Shown here: in pieces, positions 43,601 through 54,473 of the stretch
Position numbering within the stretch: the first letter of the stretch is position 1
Layout: every line of letters begins with the position of its first letter
NCBI RefSeq assembly: GCF_036898095.1
Contig: NC_090728.1
Coordinates: 94,822,781 to 94,886,780 of the forward strand
Source: Palaemon carinicauda
Lineage: Eukaryota > Arthropoda > Malacostraca > Decapoda > Palaemonidae
Direction of reading: 5' to 3'
Length of the DNA: 64,000 nucleotides
The notes under the pieces: model-generated
What the model was told of the DNA's origin: nothing
Database searches by the model: none
Seen by the model: the letters and a program-made list of their open reading frames with translations, nothing else
Translations under genes and position numbers: made by a program

Positions 43601-46220
43601 CTCCCCTCGTCTTCTAACTTTCTTGCCCTAAAAGGACAGCCTCTGTGGATTAACCTTCCAGGTGTTGGACTGCTTTTGACCATCCTTGAAGGCATTATGG
43701 GGTTTGCCTCGCCACTGGAGAAGCCTAAGGTAAAGCAGGTACTGTAGAGGTAGGCTGGGATTAACATCTCATTGGAGAAGGAAGTCATGGCTCACCTTTC
43801 TCCACCTCTCAGTTACTGCCTCAACATCCTTGAGAAAGAACAAGGAGTTCTGGTGATGTACAATTTCCCTCCTTGGCACCCTACTTTTGGAACTTGCAGA
43901 CAACAGCATCACGTCTTTTCAGGACCTAGTTGGTCCACTGGTTCGATGCATTATTTGTCAAGAACTTTATTGCCCCTACACCAGTATGGACGATGTTCTT
44001 GAAGATCCCAAGTTTTTGGGGGTCCGATAGGTCTTCGGTGTTGGCAAAAAAGGCTTCTTCCCCAACCAGAGCAACTCTTTCAAGTTTGTGGCATCAGTAG
44101 GGGTAAACACCACTGATTGAAACACTAGCTCCTCAGAGCTAAAGCCTTGTGCCAGAGCTGGCACCGCAGTCTAAGGGCAGAGAAGAGAAGAAGGGAGGTT
44201 ATTTAGGACATTATAGTACTACCTCTGCCTCACAAAAGGAGAAGGAAGGAGCTTTGTAGACTTTCCAGCTCTAAAAGAGTCGTTCCTTGCAGAAATTTGT
44301 AAGTCAACCTTTGCAATAGACATACAGGTTAACTTCGACCAAGGAAACTGTAATTGAGGTCTATTAGCTTTCGGAGCATGACACAGAACATCTATGGCTG
44401 CATCCCTCCCTTTAGGAGAGGGAGTGAGGAGCCTTGCCAAGAGTTTTGACCAGTCTCATGCACACCAGTATTTGCAAAATGGTCAACTCAGACTCGCTTT
44501 CTGGCGTCTCCGGAGTCTTAGGGTTGGCTGGAACTGGTAGATAGCCTACTAAAGTGTCAGGATCATAAATGTCATCCATCTTGAAACTCGAACCCAGCCG
44601 CGCTTGAAATGAATGGGTCGTTGTCAACATTCGTAAGTGCCATTGAAGAACGAGGCCTAAGAGATTCTTCAACAGTTTTGCGAGTGTCCAGAGTGGCTAC
44701 TGCATATTGCACCTGGTTCCGAAGACTGGGGTCTTCTAAAAGACAGGAAGCCCAGTTCTTTGGAAGTGAGTTTACGTCCTTCCTCTCACGATCCTTACTG
44801 GTGGAAAAGGAGGGGATGCTGAAATCTCCCTTTTGCCCTGTTGTGTCAGGAGAATTAGCAGGGGCCTAAACAAGGATGGACTTCGGTTGAAAGGCTTTGG
44901 TGAAAGGAGCCCAATCTACATACTCAATAGTCGACAGCCTAAAGGAGTCCACAAATGAGATGTCTTTCAGAAGCTTCAATCCCCCTGTGGGTCCTAGGGT
45001 GAAATGTATCCCCCAAAAGCATTGTTATTTGCCTCTTCTGTTTACGGCACCTCTGGTTGAGCTTAATGGGGTAAAAGCTTTAATCCTCCCAAAAACAACT
45101 GAGTTCAGGAGCACACTCTGGAGCTGTCACCCAGTGGCTAACTTTGGCAGTCCTACTATGCAAGTGGCATTTTTAGATTTATTTCAGAAGCAGGTCTTCT
45201 GAAAACTATCTAACTTTTATAATGACATTCAACTTTTATGGTTTTAATTGAATATTCTTTAATTTTGTTGTATATATAAACTAAATGATATCGGCATCAA
45301 TGACCTTAGATGCCAGGATGCCTGAAAACCTTAAATCAATCAATCAATCCTGCTAGCAAGGACGTCCCAACTTCCTGCAGTGCGGCATAGCCTTGGATCT
45401 GAGGGGGCTTTAGAGGCTTGAGAGGACACCGATACCTCCCCAGTAACTGGTAGTGTTAAGTAGGAATCTCTCAAAACTGGCAAGGTGGCTGAAGCTGCTT
45501 TGAAGATATCCTGCAATAAACAAGCCTTATTAGAGACTGTTGATGGCTTATAAGTGGGCTGCGAGCCTGGTGCTACAGGAACGTGTGATTGGGTGACACG
45601 TGCTGTCGCCATCGGTGAGACATGCACAACTGATCATGGACAACTAAAGGTCTACTTGGCTAGGTAGAGCATGCTCAACAGGCTGTGCGCATGCACGAGG
45701 AACAGGTGAGTGAGAAGGATGTGCTGAGCAAATGACGTGCTGCGCTTTCAACCCTGAGAGATAAGTACGATGTTGATCGCACCTACTATGTATACACAGT
45801 AACCTGTGTGTGCTGGAGACTCAGCAAATATCGTGAGACTACACTGGCGTTCTGGATGACACCTTGGTCTGCTAGAGGATTGCAAGAGCAATCGTCTGAA
45901 AGCTCCGACAAACCATGCTATTGCTTCTGAGCTATCAGGGAAAATGGACTCCCAGGGGGAGACACCTCTCGTCTTTTGAGGGATCTGCCAAAAGTCATCG
46001 AACAGTTGGCAAACTCAGAAGGGTGACAGACATGCCTGTCCTCACCATGAGCACTTGCCCCCATGGGTAACTGCGTTGGAGGAGCACTACCTTTCAGATC
46101 CTTGGATGGGAAAGGATCTGCTGTGGAGGATGAAGGTCTGGGAGGGAAGCAAGAGACCAAGCAGAAGGGACTCCCTCCTGTCGGCTCTAGAAGGGGAAGT
46201 GCCGAAGCCAACCCCACCAG
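43601..46220 (-). pseudogene. Gag-like relic of copy B5
   Basis: Several short frames follow the RT upstream: 43788-43417, 44440-44219 (RDAAIDVLCHAPKANRPQ, a DIRS gag-like block), 44672-44412 (SSFKMDDIYDPDTLVGYLPV and a ProGlu-rich tail), 45627-45340 and 46217-45918 (Pro/Ser-rich). No single frame is long. A LINE 3' end interrupts it at about 45225-45346. The identity rests mainly on position between the RT and copy B6. Confidence 0.5.
45225..45346. mobile_element. LINE 3' end with (ATCA)n tail
   Basis: Contains TGATATCGGCATCAATGACC, TTAGATGCCAGGATGCC and an AAATCAATCAATCAATC tail. The short tetranucleotide tail and short length fit a 5'-truncated non-LTR insertion. I recall similar sequence as a common crustacean repeat, which is unverified. 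Confidence 0.55.
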
Positions 46221-46269
46221 GCAAGCTCTAGCAATGAGGAAATGTCCATTCCTTTCAGTTTAACAGCGA

Positions 46270-47490
46270 GACTTAAGGCTGAGCAATAGCCTTTAACCGC
46301 TGAAACTGAAAGGTGTATTTCTTCCCGCAAATACATGAGGAACTCCGCTATTGATGGAATAGTGGCCTCGTGTGGATTGAGACCCTTTCCACGACACCAA
46401 CCAAAGAAGACATTCCACTTTGCCTACTTCGCCTGGTAGACTGAGGCTGAAGATTTCAGCAGATATCAAGACATCCTTTTCGCAAATTGTTGCAAAAATC
46501 CTGTGTGAGGAAATGCTGGATAGCCTCCAGGCATGAAGACAAGCGAAGCTACTGGCCTGTGGTAGATGTTGACATGTGGTTGTCTGAGTAGATTGTGTCG
46601 TGGAGGAAGTTCTCTTGGGAGCTCCGTCAGGAGCAGCAGAAGGTCCAGGAACCATTCCGCATGATGCCATAGCGGAGCATTGACCGATGTTCTGGTGTTG
46701 TTGAGTACCCTTCCCATCGGACAGAACGGTGGGAAAGCATATACATCGATGTTGTCCCACCGTTGTTGGAATGCATCTGGCCACAGAGCCTTGGGATCTG
46801 GGACTGGGGAGTAGTACAGCGGGAACCTGAAGTTCAGGGCCGTTGTGAACAGATCCACAATCGGAGAACCCCACATTGGCTACTAGATGATCCAAAGACC
46901 ATTCGGAGCCCACTATCTGTGACGCTCAGCTCAGATTGTCGGTGAGAACATTCCTCTTGCCTGGAATGAAGCAAGCTGACAATGAGGCCAAATGAACTCC
47001 TGCCCATCTTAGTATCTCTACTCCTAGATGGGATAGGGGCTGTGAAAAAGTACCTCCTTGCTTCTTGATACTTACATCAAGAAGTAGGGAGGTACTACAG
47101 TGGTCTTGTCGCTGATCACCACCACTGAGTGACCAGCCAAGACCTGGTGGAACTTGAAGGGCCAGAAAGATAGCCTTCATAATCTAAGAGATTTATGTGA
47201 AGGTACATTTCGGACTCTGACCAAGGGCCTGAGGCCGTGTGGTAAAGCACCTGGGCCCCCTACCCTTCCTTTGATGCGTCCCAGAACAGTATCAAATCGG
47301 GAGGAGGGACAAGAAGATTGACACCCTTAAGCAGATTCTCATCCATCAACCAACATCCAAGGTTTGTCTTTTCCTCTGATCCCATAGGAATAAGAGTGTC
47401 CACGTAATCGAAGGCCAGATTCCAATTGGACTTCAGATGCCACTGGAGAGATCTCATCCTAAGGGGACCATTGGGAACTAGATGGGCCAA
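46270..47490 (-). pseudogene. RNase H, linker and recombinase start of copy B6
   Basis: The frame 47490-47260 ends at PDLILFWDASKEG, the first RNase H acidic block, after LRMRSLQWHLKSNWN. The frame 47180-46926 ends PGKRNVLTDNLS, the last acidic block, after LSHLGVEILRWAGVHL. Frame 46876-46466 gives MWGSPIVDLFTTALNFRFPL, YYSPVPDPKALWPDAFQQRW and LLLLTELPRELPP, the linker seen in A1 and B5. The recombinase core at 46320-46270 reads EIHLSVSAVKGY, like SSSTIKGYRSML in A1. Frames shift between the pieces. Confidence 0.78.
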
Positions 47491-47659
47491 GGTCGATAGG
47501 TGTTTGAGGAGACTTAGCCACTTCTGGGCTGGGAGTTCTTCTCATCTGTGGAAAGGTCTTGCTGCTTTCCTCAGCCTGTGGAGATTGGTGTCTAATACCA
47601 TGCCCCGGTAACCCAGTCTTTGAGAGGGAAGCAGGCAAGACTTCTCAAAGTTTACCATG

Positions 47660-48412
47660 ATACCCAGATCTTGGCAAAGCCTCAGAAGTTTGTCTCGGTG
47701 CTGAAGAAGGGTTGCCACCGAGTCTGCTAGGATCAGCCAGTTATCCAGGTAATGAAGGAGAGAGATGGATGCAGAACCTGTGAGCCCAGGATGACACTAG
47801 GGCAAACACTCTTGCAAAGCTGGGGAGCTGTGGAAAGGCCAAAACACAACACCTTAAACTGGTATACAGTATTTTGTTGTTGATGTTGAATATCAGATAG
47901 TTCCTTGAAGACGGATGGATTGGGATCTGGAAGTATGAGTCCTTCAGATCCAGAGTACACATGAAGTCCTGTGGTCTTATCGCTAGTCTGACCATGTCTG
48001 TCGTCTCTATACTGAACGAAGTCTGTTCGACAAACTTCTTCTGAGCTGAGAGATTGATGACTGGTCTCCAGCCTCCAGATGCCTTTTTCACAAGAAAGAG
48101 TCGACTGAAGAAGCCTGGGGACCCATTGAGGACCTCCTGGAGAGCGCCCTTCTCCAACACGGTCTGAACCACAGCCCGAAGGGCCTGCCCATTTGCTGAT
48201 CCCATTGCAAAGAAGCTCATAAGCACTGGATTCTTGGTCAGTGGAGGGAGAGATGATATGAACGGAAAGCAATACCCGGAGCGAATCACGGAGAACGTCC
48301 AGGGTTCGGCCCCGAGCTGCATCCACCTGGTCCAGCAGCTTTGAAGGCATCCTGCTACTGGTGCACAAGCAGGGGGATGACCTATCCTAGCGTTTGCGGT
48401 TCTTACCGCCAC
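47660..48412 (-). pseudogene. Reverse transcriptase of copy B6
   Basis: The frame 48412-47741 contains NGSPGFFSRLFLVKKASGG, WRPVINLSAQKKFVEQTSFS and the first palm block CTLDLKDSYFQIPIHPSSR. A frameshift follows; in another frame HYLDNWLILADS holds the active site. It reads YLDN instead of YLDD (Asn codon 47740-47742), so the second catalytic Asp is lost. The downstream DLGIMVNFEKSCLPPSQRL is the conserved stretch after the active site. Confidence 0.85.
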
Positions 48413-50736
48413 CTCTCTGGTGTTTGCCTCTAAGGTTGGGCTTGCTACCTTTCCCGTCCTTGACAGGAAAGGGCTTCTTAGAATCCTTAGACTTAAAAAT
48501 AGCTGCCATTTTCTTCGATGACGATTTTACTTGGCTGGTCTTAGAGGGGCTGGAGGTCTGTAGGTCCGAGCTGTAAGGGCCCTATGAAGGAGGGAGTCCA
48601 TGTTGGACTTCCTCCACCTCTCCGCAGCCTGCTTGAAGAGGAAGAATCCCTCCATGGGGGAGGTTCGAAGCTGAGTCATCTCAGCGTTCGGGACCTGCTG
48701 GTGAAATCTCTCGGCCACCGCATCCCTTCATTCAAGAATGGTGTTGGCTCACAGGGTCACTACCTGGTGGGACAGAAACTCAATGGTGCAGGTGCCAGAG
48801 AGAAGGAAGGTTTCCAAACCCTTCCTGGTACAATCCTTAGAGAAATCCTTGGTTCGAACCAGAATTCCTACCGATCCCAGCTAATGATCCAGCCACGATC
48901 TTAAGACGCTGAGAATGAGACCCGACGCAAAGAGTGCCTCTCAAGAGAGACTCCCTTGGTCAGCTCTTCCAGGGAGTGGTGGAGTGACATTGTCGAGAAG
49001 ATCTGGTCCATAATGTCGTAATATCTCCTCTGGTTGGCACATGAAGGTGGGAGGAGTTTGGAGGGCGAGGAAGAACACAAAGATTCAGAGATGGAAGACA
49101 GTGAGGGGGCAATCTTACGTCGGACACCCTTTAACCCCTGGGACCAGGGCAAAGCTGCACTGACCTTAGGAGGCCTCGGGGTGCCAAAGACACAGTCTAG
49201 GACTTTGTCTTTGTTTTCTAGAGGGGTCATTTCTGGATCTGTTAACCCGTTAATGGTCCTCATAATGGGTAGAATCTGCCAAAAGGCATGTTCAACCTCT
49301 CTCTAATCTTCGTCCGAAGCTGGGCTGGCAGCGGGATCTTCATCCACCCCCGAGGTCTCACCCCGGGGTGAGTCGCGGTCGTCAATTGAAAGACCGACTC
49401 GGCTCCTAGAACCCTCAAAGGGGTTCCGGGTCCTAAAGGAGGACGTGGGAATGGTCTAAGAGTCCTTAGGTTCCCTTCTAGGAGGAAACAGGGGTTCCAA
49501 GGCAGAAGGTCTAGATGACATGACCTTTTCAAAAGGGAGAGAAAGATGGAGAAGACAATTCACGAGGTGAACGCGTAGGCGATTCACTCTCTGCTAAACA
49601 ATGGTGAGTCTGTCTAATAGGAGATCGTTGAGCAAGAGCCTGGCAAGACAGAATGTCGAGACGAGATCGGAGACGGTGGCGAAATTGGAACAGTCCCTTA
49701 CGAAGAAGAAGACAGAGGAAGTGAAGAGACTTCTCTTAGCCGATGGGGCAATAGCACCCTGAAGGCAAAGAGGAAGACAGACACAGCGAGGTCGCCTGCT
49801 GCCGACGATGACATAGAAGCGTAGGATCAGCAGGCTGACGGACAGCAGGCCTACGAAGAGGATTCTCTATGTGAGACCCTTTACTCGAAAGGGAAACACT
49901 CTTTGGAGAGGCGTGCCTCAGACTTTGCTCTCCCCCCAAAGGATGTTCGTCAGGGGAAGGAGCATAGACCTCGGCGGGGGAAGATGGAGACGCAGACGCA
50001 GCCGCAGGAGCAGCTGGCAGGACAGCTGAAGAGCCCTCCGACCCCATGACGTTGACTACAAATAAGGGACCGACATCTGAAGCTGACAGGTGCTGAAGGT
50101 CAGCACCCCTTTGCAGAAACCGCATCAACGCCTTCTAGGAAGGTTCACCGGGCAAAACCAACAACAGCCAGAGCTGAAACAGAGGAGAAAGAGAAACAGC
50201 CTCACTCAGGGGGAGAGTTGGGGCAACACCGCTGGGGGAGGCAGCAAAATCTCTCGAGGACCTAGGTTGGCCAGGTGTTAATTGGCCTATGCTACAACTC
50301 ATTGGCCCTCCAGAGGAAGCCGTCTGAGTAGGAGCTTCGTAGGAAGGTCGGGAGGAGGAAGAAGAAGCCTGGTGTTTCTTCTACTTCGAAGCGCACTTTA
50401 AAGGGGAGGAATCTCGTTTAGACTTCTTCTTCCGCCTACACCCATACCTTTCCCACTGGGAGGAAGACCACTCCCGTCACTCATTACACTTATCACCTTG
50501 TCACAGCGCTGTCCTCTGCAGACGAGGTAAAGACTATTAGGATATGTCTCCACAGTAGACAATCTTCCTGCAGGTGCGGCCTTTAGTTCCCGAACAAGTT
50601 TGCATGGTAGTAGGAGAACACTGCGCACACAAAGTAAAAGCAAAAAAGGGATCAATGGCAGTCCAAAAGTTGGAGAAGATGAAGGACAGTGACAACTGCA
50701 CTCCATCCAAGCCAAAAGCAAAGTGAGCGCAATCAC
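48413..50736 (-). pseudogene. Gag-like relic of copy B6
   Basis: Pieces in order from the RT: 48718-48527 (MAERFHQQVPNAEMTQLR, FFLFKQAAERWRKSN), 49263-48901 (KVLDCVFGTPRPPKVSAALP and RRYYDIMDQIFSTM), 49532-49260, 50128-49736 (Ala/Ser/Pro-rich) and the N-terminal CNE, stop, REWSSSQWERYGCRRKKK near 50420-50490. Low-complexity Ser/Pro and charged stretches resemble the A1 gag. Stops and frame changes throughout. Confidence 0.65.
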
Positions 50737-50905
50737 AGGTGTGTGAGTGGACTGATAGGGTAGCAGGCTACAGACCCTACCCCCCCCCCCAAACTAGTGG
50801 GGTGGGTAGTTAACCCTAGCTAAATTTTAATGGCTTTCAGCTTTGCCAAAAGTTATACCCCTATAAATAGCATTGGTTTGTATTCCAGTTACGGATCAAA
50901 CATTT
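50640..50905. repeat. Right (5') terminal repeat of family B, copy B6
   Basis: Matches 1010-1285 and 5090-5370 and, inverted, the left ends at 8030 and 62035. Shared strings include GGTGTGTGAGTG, TAAATTTTAATGGC and GGTTTGTATTCCAGTTACGG, which ends the element. Confidence 0.75.
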
Positions 50906-50971
50906 GTTAGAAGACTTTTAAGATCAACAAGGCACTAGAACATAATTCTAGTTTCCAAACATATACTATAC

Positions 50972-51146
50972 CTTTTCCTCGACTTGTATGAAGTCGTGCT
51001 CTTAATACCACAGATTCATTGGCTAAACTTCTGTTAAGATCTTTAATTTCTATATGAGTGACAGGCTTTTTTTCTTGGCTACGGATCATAGTTAAATTCC
51101 CATAATGACCAACTGCACAATCCTCCTCCGATGTGTCTTGTGCATC
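50972..51146 (-). CDS. DARS1: Aspartyl-tRNA synthetase, cytosolic, second (or early) exon
   Basis: This 175-base exon encodes 58 residues plus the first base of a Gly codon: DAQDTSEEDCAVGHYGNL, then TMIRSQEKKPVTHIEIKDLN and SVVLRARLHTSRGKG. It matches the start of the OB-fold anticodon-binding domain (human: SMIQSQEKPD, VRARVHTSRAKGKQ). The acceptor is TTTCAG before GATGCA and the donor is AAAAG then GTATAG. The exon starts in phase 0 and has no start codon; the Met at 51173 lies in the intron. The missing first exon should encode the Lys-rich N-terminal extension and was not found up to 64000. Confidence 0.93.
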
Positions 51147-51379
51147 CTGAAAGTAAAGTATATACATCAGCACTAAATTCTAATTCTTTTAAAAAATTAA
51201 CCACTATACACTATGCTGGACACAACAGAAGAATATGAATGTAAAATAAAATCATATTCCATACTCTCTCCTGTAAATTACAAAACCTGCAGATATCTTA
51301 TTAAATGGCATAATATTCTTTTACCGATATGGATGTTCCCAATAGAATGAAATAGCTTTAAAGAATTCAGACAAGATCT
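51147..51379. other. DARS1 intron sequence
   Basis: AT-rich unique-looking intron between the exon acceptor and the left end of DIRS element A2. No feature seen. Confidence 0.5.
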
Positions 51380-51710
51380 AAAATGTTATTTTTATTAGTA
51401 AAATAAATTTTTGAATATACTTACCCGATAATCATGTAGCTGTCAACTCCGTTGCCCGACAGAATTCTATGGAGGGATACGCCAGCTATCACAATACTAG
51501 AAGGGGGTGTATTTACCAGCGCCACCTGTGGCCAGGTACTCAAGTACTTCTTGTTGACACCTCCTCAATTATTCCTCGGTCCACTGGTTCTCTATGGGGA
51601 GGAAGGGAGGGTCGATTAAATCATGATTATCGGGTAAGTATATTCAAAAATTTATTTTACTAATAAAAATAACATTTTTCAATATTAAACTTACCCGATA
51701 ATCATGTAGC
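51380..51710. repeat. Left inverted terminal repeat and complementary region of A2
   Basis: Terminal repeat from 51380, then an inner inverted copy of its first 50 bases (ATGATTATCGGGTAAGTATA near 51620, then AATTTATTTTACTAATAAAA), then a second ACTTACCCGATAATC at 51689. This palindromic arrangement is the DIRS complementary-region structure. The right partner is 58036-58201. Confidence 0.82.
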
Positions 51711-52098
51711 TGATTCACACCCAGGGGGGTGGGTGAAAAACCAGTGTACAAGACTAAAGGATAGCTAAGTATCCCGTATTTCATATAATCAGTTATCCAC
51801 AATAACAATGAAATAATAAGTACCTGGTAAGGAAGTCGACTTGAACCGTTACTCTGCCTTTAATAAGATCGTCTTCCTTACTGAGCGCAGCGTTCCTCTT
51901 GGGAGGCTGAATCAACTCAAAGGTGCTAAAGTATACAGGGCTGCAACCCATACTAAAGGACCTCATCACAACCTTTAACCTCGGCGCTTCTCAAGAAAGA
52001 ATTGACCACCCGCCAAATCAACAAGGATGTGGAAGGCTTCTTAGCCGACCGTACAACCCATAAAAAGTATTCAAGAGAAAGGTTAAAAGGTTATGGGA

Positions 52099-53315
52099 TT
52101 ATGGGAATGTAGTGGCTGAGCCCTCGCCTACTACTGCATTCGTTGCTACGAATGGTCCCAGGGTGTAGCAGTACTCGTAAAGAGACTGGACATCTTTGAG
52201 ATAGAATGATGCGAACACTGACTTGCTTCTCCAATAGGTTGCATCCATAACACTCTGCAGAGAATGGTTCTGTTTGAAGGCCACTGAAGTAGCCACAGCT
52301 CCCACTTCATGTGTCCTTACCTTCAGCAAAGCAAGGTCTTCTTCCTTCAGATGAGAATGTGTTTCTCTAATCAGAAGCCTGAATAGTAAGAAACTGAGTT
52401 CTTAGAACTTGGAAAAGAAGGTTTCTTGATAGCACACTATAAGGCTTCTGATTGTCCTTGTAAAGGTTAAGACCTTTTTAGATAGTACCTAAGAGCTCTA
52501 ACTGGGCAAAGTACTCTCTTCAGATCATTCCCCACCAAGTTGGACAGGCTTGGGATCTCGAACGACTTAGGCCAAGGACGTGAAGGAAGCTCGTTTAGCA
52601 GAAACCGAGCTGCAAGGAACATGTAGCCGTTTCAGATGTGAAAACAATGATCCTGCTGAAGGCGTGGATCTCACTTACTCTTTTAGCTGTTGTCAAGCAC
52701 ACGAGGAAAAGAGTTTTTAATGTGAGGTCCTAAAAAGAGGCTGATTGGAGGTTCAAATCTTGATGACATAAGGAACCTTAGGACCACGTCTAGATTCCAG
52801 CCTGGAGTGGACAACCGACGTTCCTTTGAGGTCTCAAAAGACCTAGGGAGGTCCTGTAGATCTTTGTTGGTGGAAAGATCCAAGCCTCTGTGGCGGAAAA
52901 CCGCTGCCAACATACTTCTGTAACCCTTGATCGTAGGAGCTGAAAGGGATCTTACTTTCCTTAGATATAACAGGAAGTCAGCAATCTGGGTTACAGTGGT
53001 ACTGGTTGAGGAAACTGCATTGGTCTTGTACCAGCTACGGAAGACTTCCCCTTGAGACTGATAGATTCTGAGAGTGGATGTTCTCCTTGCTTTGGCAATC
53101 GCTCTGGCTGCCTCCTTCGAAAAGCCCCTAGCTCTTGAGAGTCTTTCGAAAGTCTGAAGGCAGTCAGACGAAGAGCGTGGAGGATTGGGTGTACCTTCTT
53201 TACGTGAGGTAGACTTAGAAGGTTCACTCCTAGAGGAAGAGTCCTGGGAATGTCGACCAGCCATTGCAGTACCTCTAAGAACCATTCTCTCGCGGACCAG
53301 AGCGGAGCCAACCAA
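52099..53315 (-). pseudogene. Tyrosine recombinase of DIRS element A2
   Basis: Frame 53315-52683 has RARGFSKEAARAIAKARRTS, QIADFLLYLRKVRS and TIKGYRSMLAAVFRHRGLDL as in A1. The middle, with the first catalytic Arg and the LCPVRAL block (partly readable near 52490-52520), is frameshifted. Frame 52329-52099 holds RTHEVGAVATSVAFKQN, YWRSKSVFASFYLKDVQSL and YTLGPFVATNAVVGEG. In the HxxR box the Arg is replaced by Gly (codon 52300-52302), so the enzyme would be inactive even without the frameshifts. Confidence 0.82.
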
Positions 53316-54473
53316 CGTCAGCCGTGTCCCTTAGTGAGAGGAGAACTTCTGAAGTACTCTGTTGACAATCTTGAACGGCTGGAATGCATACAGGTCGAGA
53401 TGGAACCAATCCAGCAGAAAAGCATCCACGTGAACTGCTGCTGGGTCTGGAATCGGAGAACAATACAACAGGAGTCTCTAGGTTATCGAGGTAGTGAACA
53501 GATCTATGGTTGGCTGACCCCACAGGGCCCAAAGTCTGTTGCAAACATTCTTGAGAAGGGTCCACTCTGTGGGGATGACCTGACCCTTCCGTCTGAGGTG
53601 ATCTGCCATGACATTCATACCGCCCTGAATGAACCTCGTTACCAGTTAGCTTTCGATCTAAAGACCAGATGAGTAGGTCCCTTGCGATCTAGAACAACTT
53701 CCACGAAAGAGTCCCTCCCTGCTTGAAGATGTAAGCCAGGGCTGTGGTGTTGTCAGAGTCCACCTCCACCACTTTGTTAAGCTGGAGGGACTTGAAGTTT
53801 ATCAAGGCCAGAATAACCACCAACAACTTCTTGCAAATGATGTGAAGTGTCCTTTGCTCCTGATTCCATGTTCCCGAGCATTCTTGTCCGTCCAAAGTCG
53901 CACCCCAGCCCGTGTCTGATGCGTCCGAGAGGAGACGGCGGTCGTGTTTCTGAACAGCCAAAGGTAGCCTTCCTTGAGAAGAAAGCTGTTCTTACACCAC
54001 GCGAGAGAAGACCTCCTCTCTTCGGAAACAGGAACTGAGACCGTCTCTAGCGTCATGTCCTTTATCCAGTGAGCAGCTAGATGATACTGAAGGGGGGGGA
54101 GGTGGAGTCTCCCTAACACGATGAACAGGGCCAGCGATGAAAGTGTCCCTGTTAGACTCATCCACTACCTGACTGAGCATCGGTTCCTTCTCAGCATGCT
54201 CTGGATGCATTCTAGGGCTTGGAAGATCCTTGGGGCCGACGGAAAAGTCCGAAAAGCTCGACTCTGAAGATCCATACCCAAGGAGACAATGGTCTGGGAT
54301 GGAACGAGCTGAGACTCCTCAAAATTGACCAGGAGGCCCAGTTCCTTGGTCAGATCCATAGTCCATTTGAAAATCTCCAGACAGCGACGACTTGTGGGAG
54401 CTCTTAAAAGCCAGTCGTCTGACGGAGCCGGACACAAGATCATGATACTGCTGCACAGTCTGTGAACTGTCAA
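53270..54473 (-). pseudogene. Truncated RT thumb and RNase H of DIRS element A2
   Basis: Begins just before the RT active site (SDDWLLRAPTSRRCLEIFKW, 54473 frame). The normal residues before DDW are missing and the upstream sequence is gag-like, so the fingers and first palm block are deleted. It continues MDLTKELGLLVNFEESQLVP, SLTGTLSSLALFIVLGRLHL, LLSDASDTGWGATL, KLLVVILALINF and VDSDNTTALAYIFKQGG (53961-53689). The glutamate of the KEL motif is replaced (KKL). Frames change several times. Confidence 0.8.

Larger units (their letters stand above)
35461..46220 (-). mobile_element. DIRS-like family B, copy B5 with nested insertions
   Basis: The left terminal repeat (35480-35614, with AGAGATTTGTATTTTTCC) is split by a Tigger-like transposon (35617-39484) and resumes at 39487 with the complementary region (AATTTGTCATTTGTTCCGAC from about 39610). 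A short retroposon-like repeat (40030-40676) follows, then recombinase (about 40709-41540), RNase H (41624-42800), RT (42957-43600) and gag (43600-46220) relics on the minus strand. A LINE 3' end sits at about 45225-45346. The right terminus is missing: it abuts copy B6 near 46220. Confidence 0.7.
46221..50905 (-). mobile_element. DIRS-like family B, copy B6 (recombinase end missing)
   Basis: Starts inside the recombinase core region (CTGAGCAATAGCC, CTGAAACTGAAAGG at 46280-46310), then RNase H (46466-47490), RT (47660-48412), gag (48413-50736) and the 5' terminal repeat 50640-50905, which matches 1010-1285 and 5090-5370. The recombinase C-terminus and left terminal repeat are absent where it meets copy B5. 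The right end lies 66 bases from the splice donor of a DARS1 exon. Confidence 0.75.
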
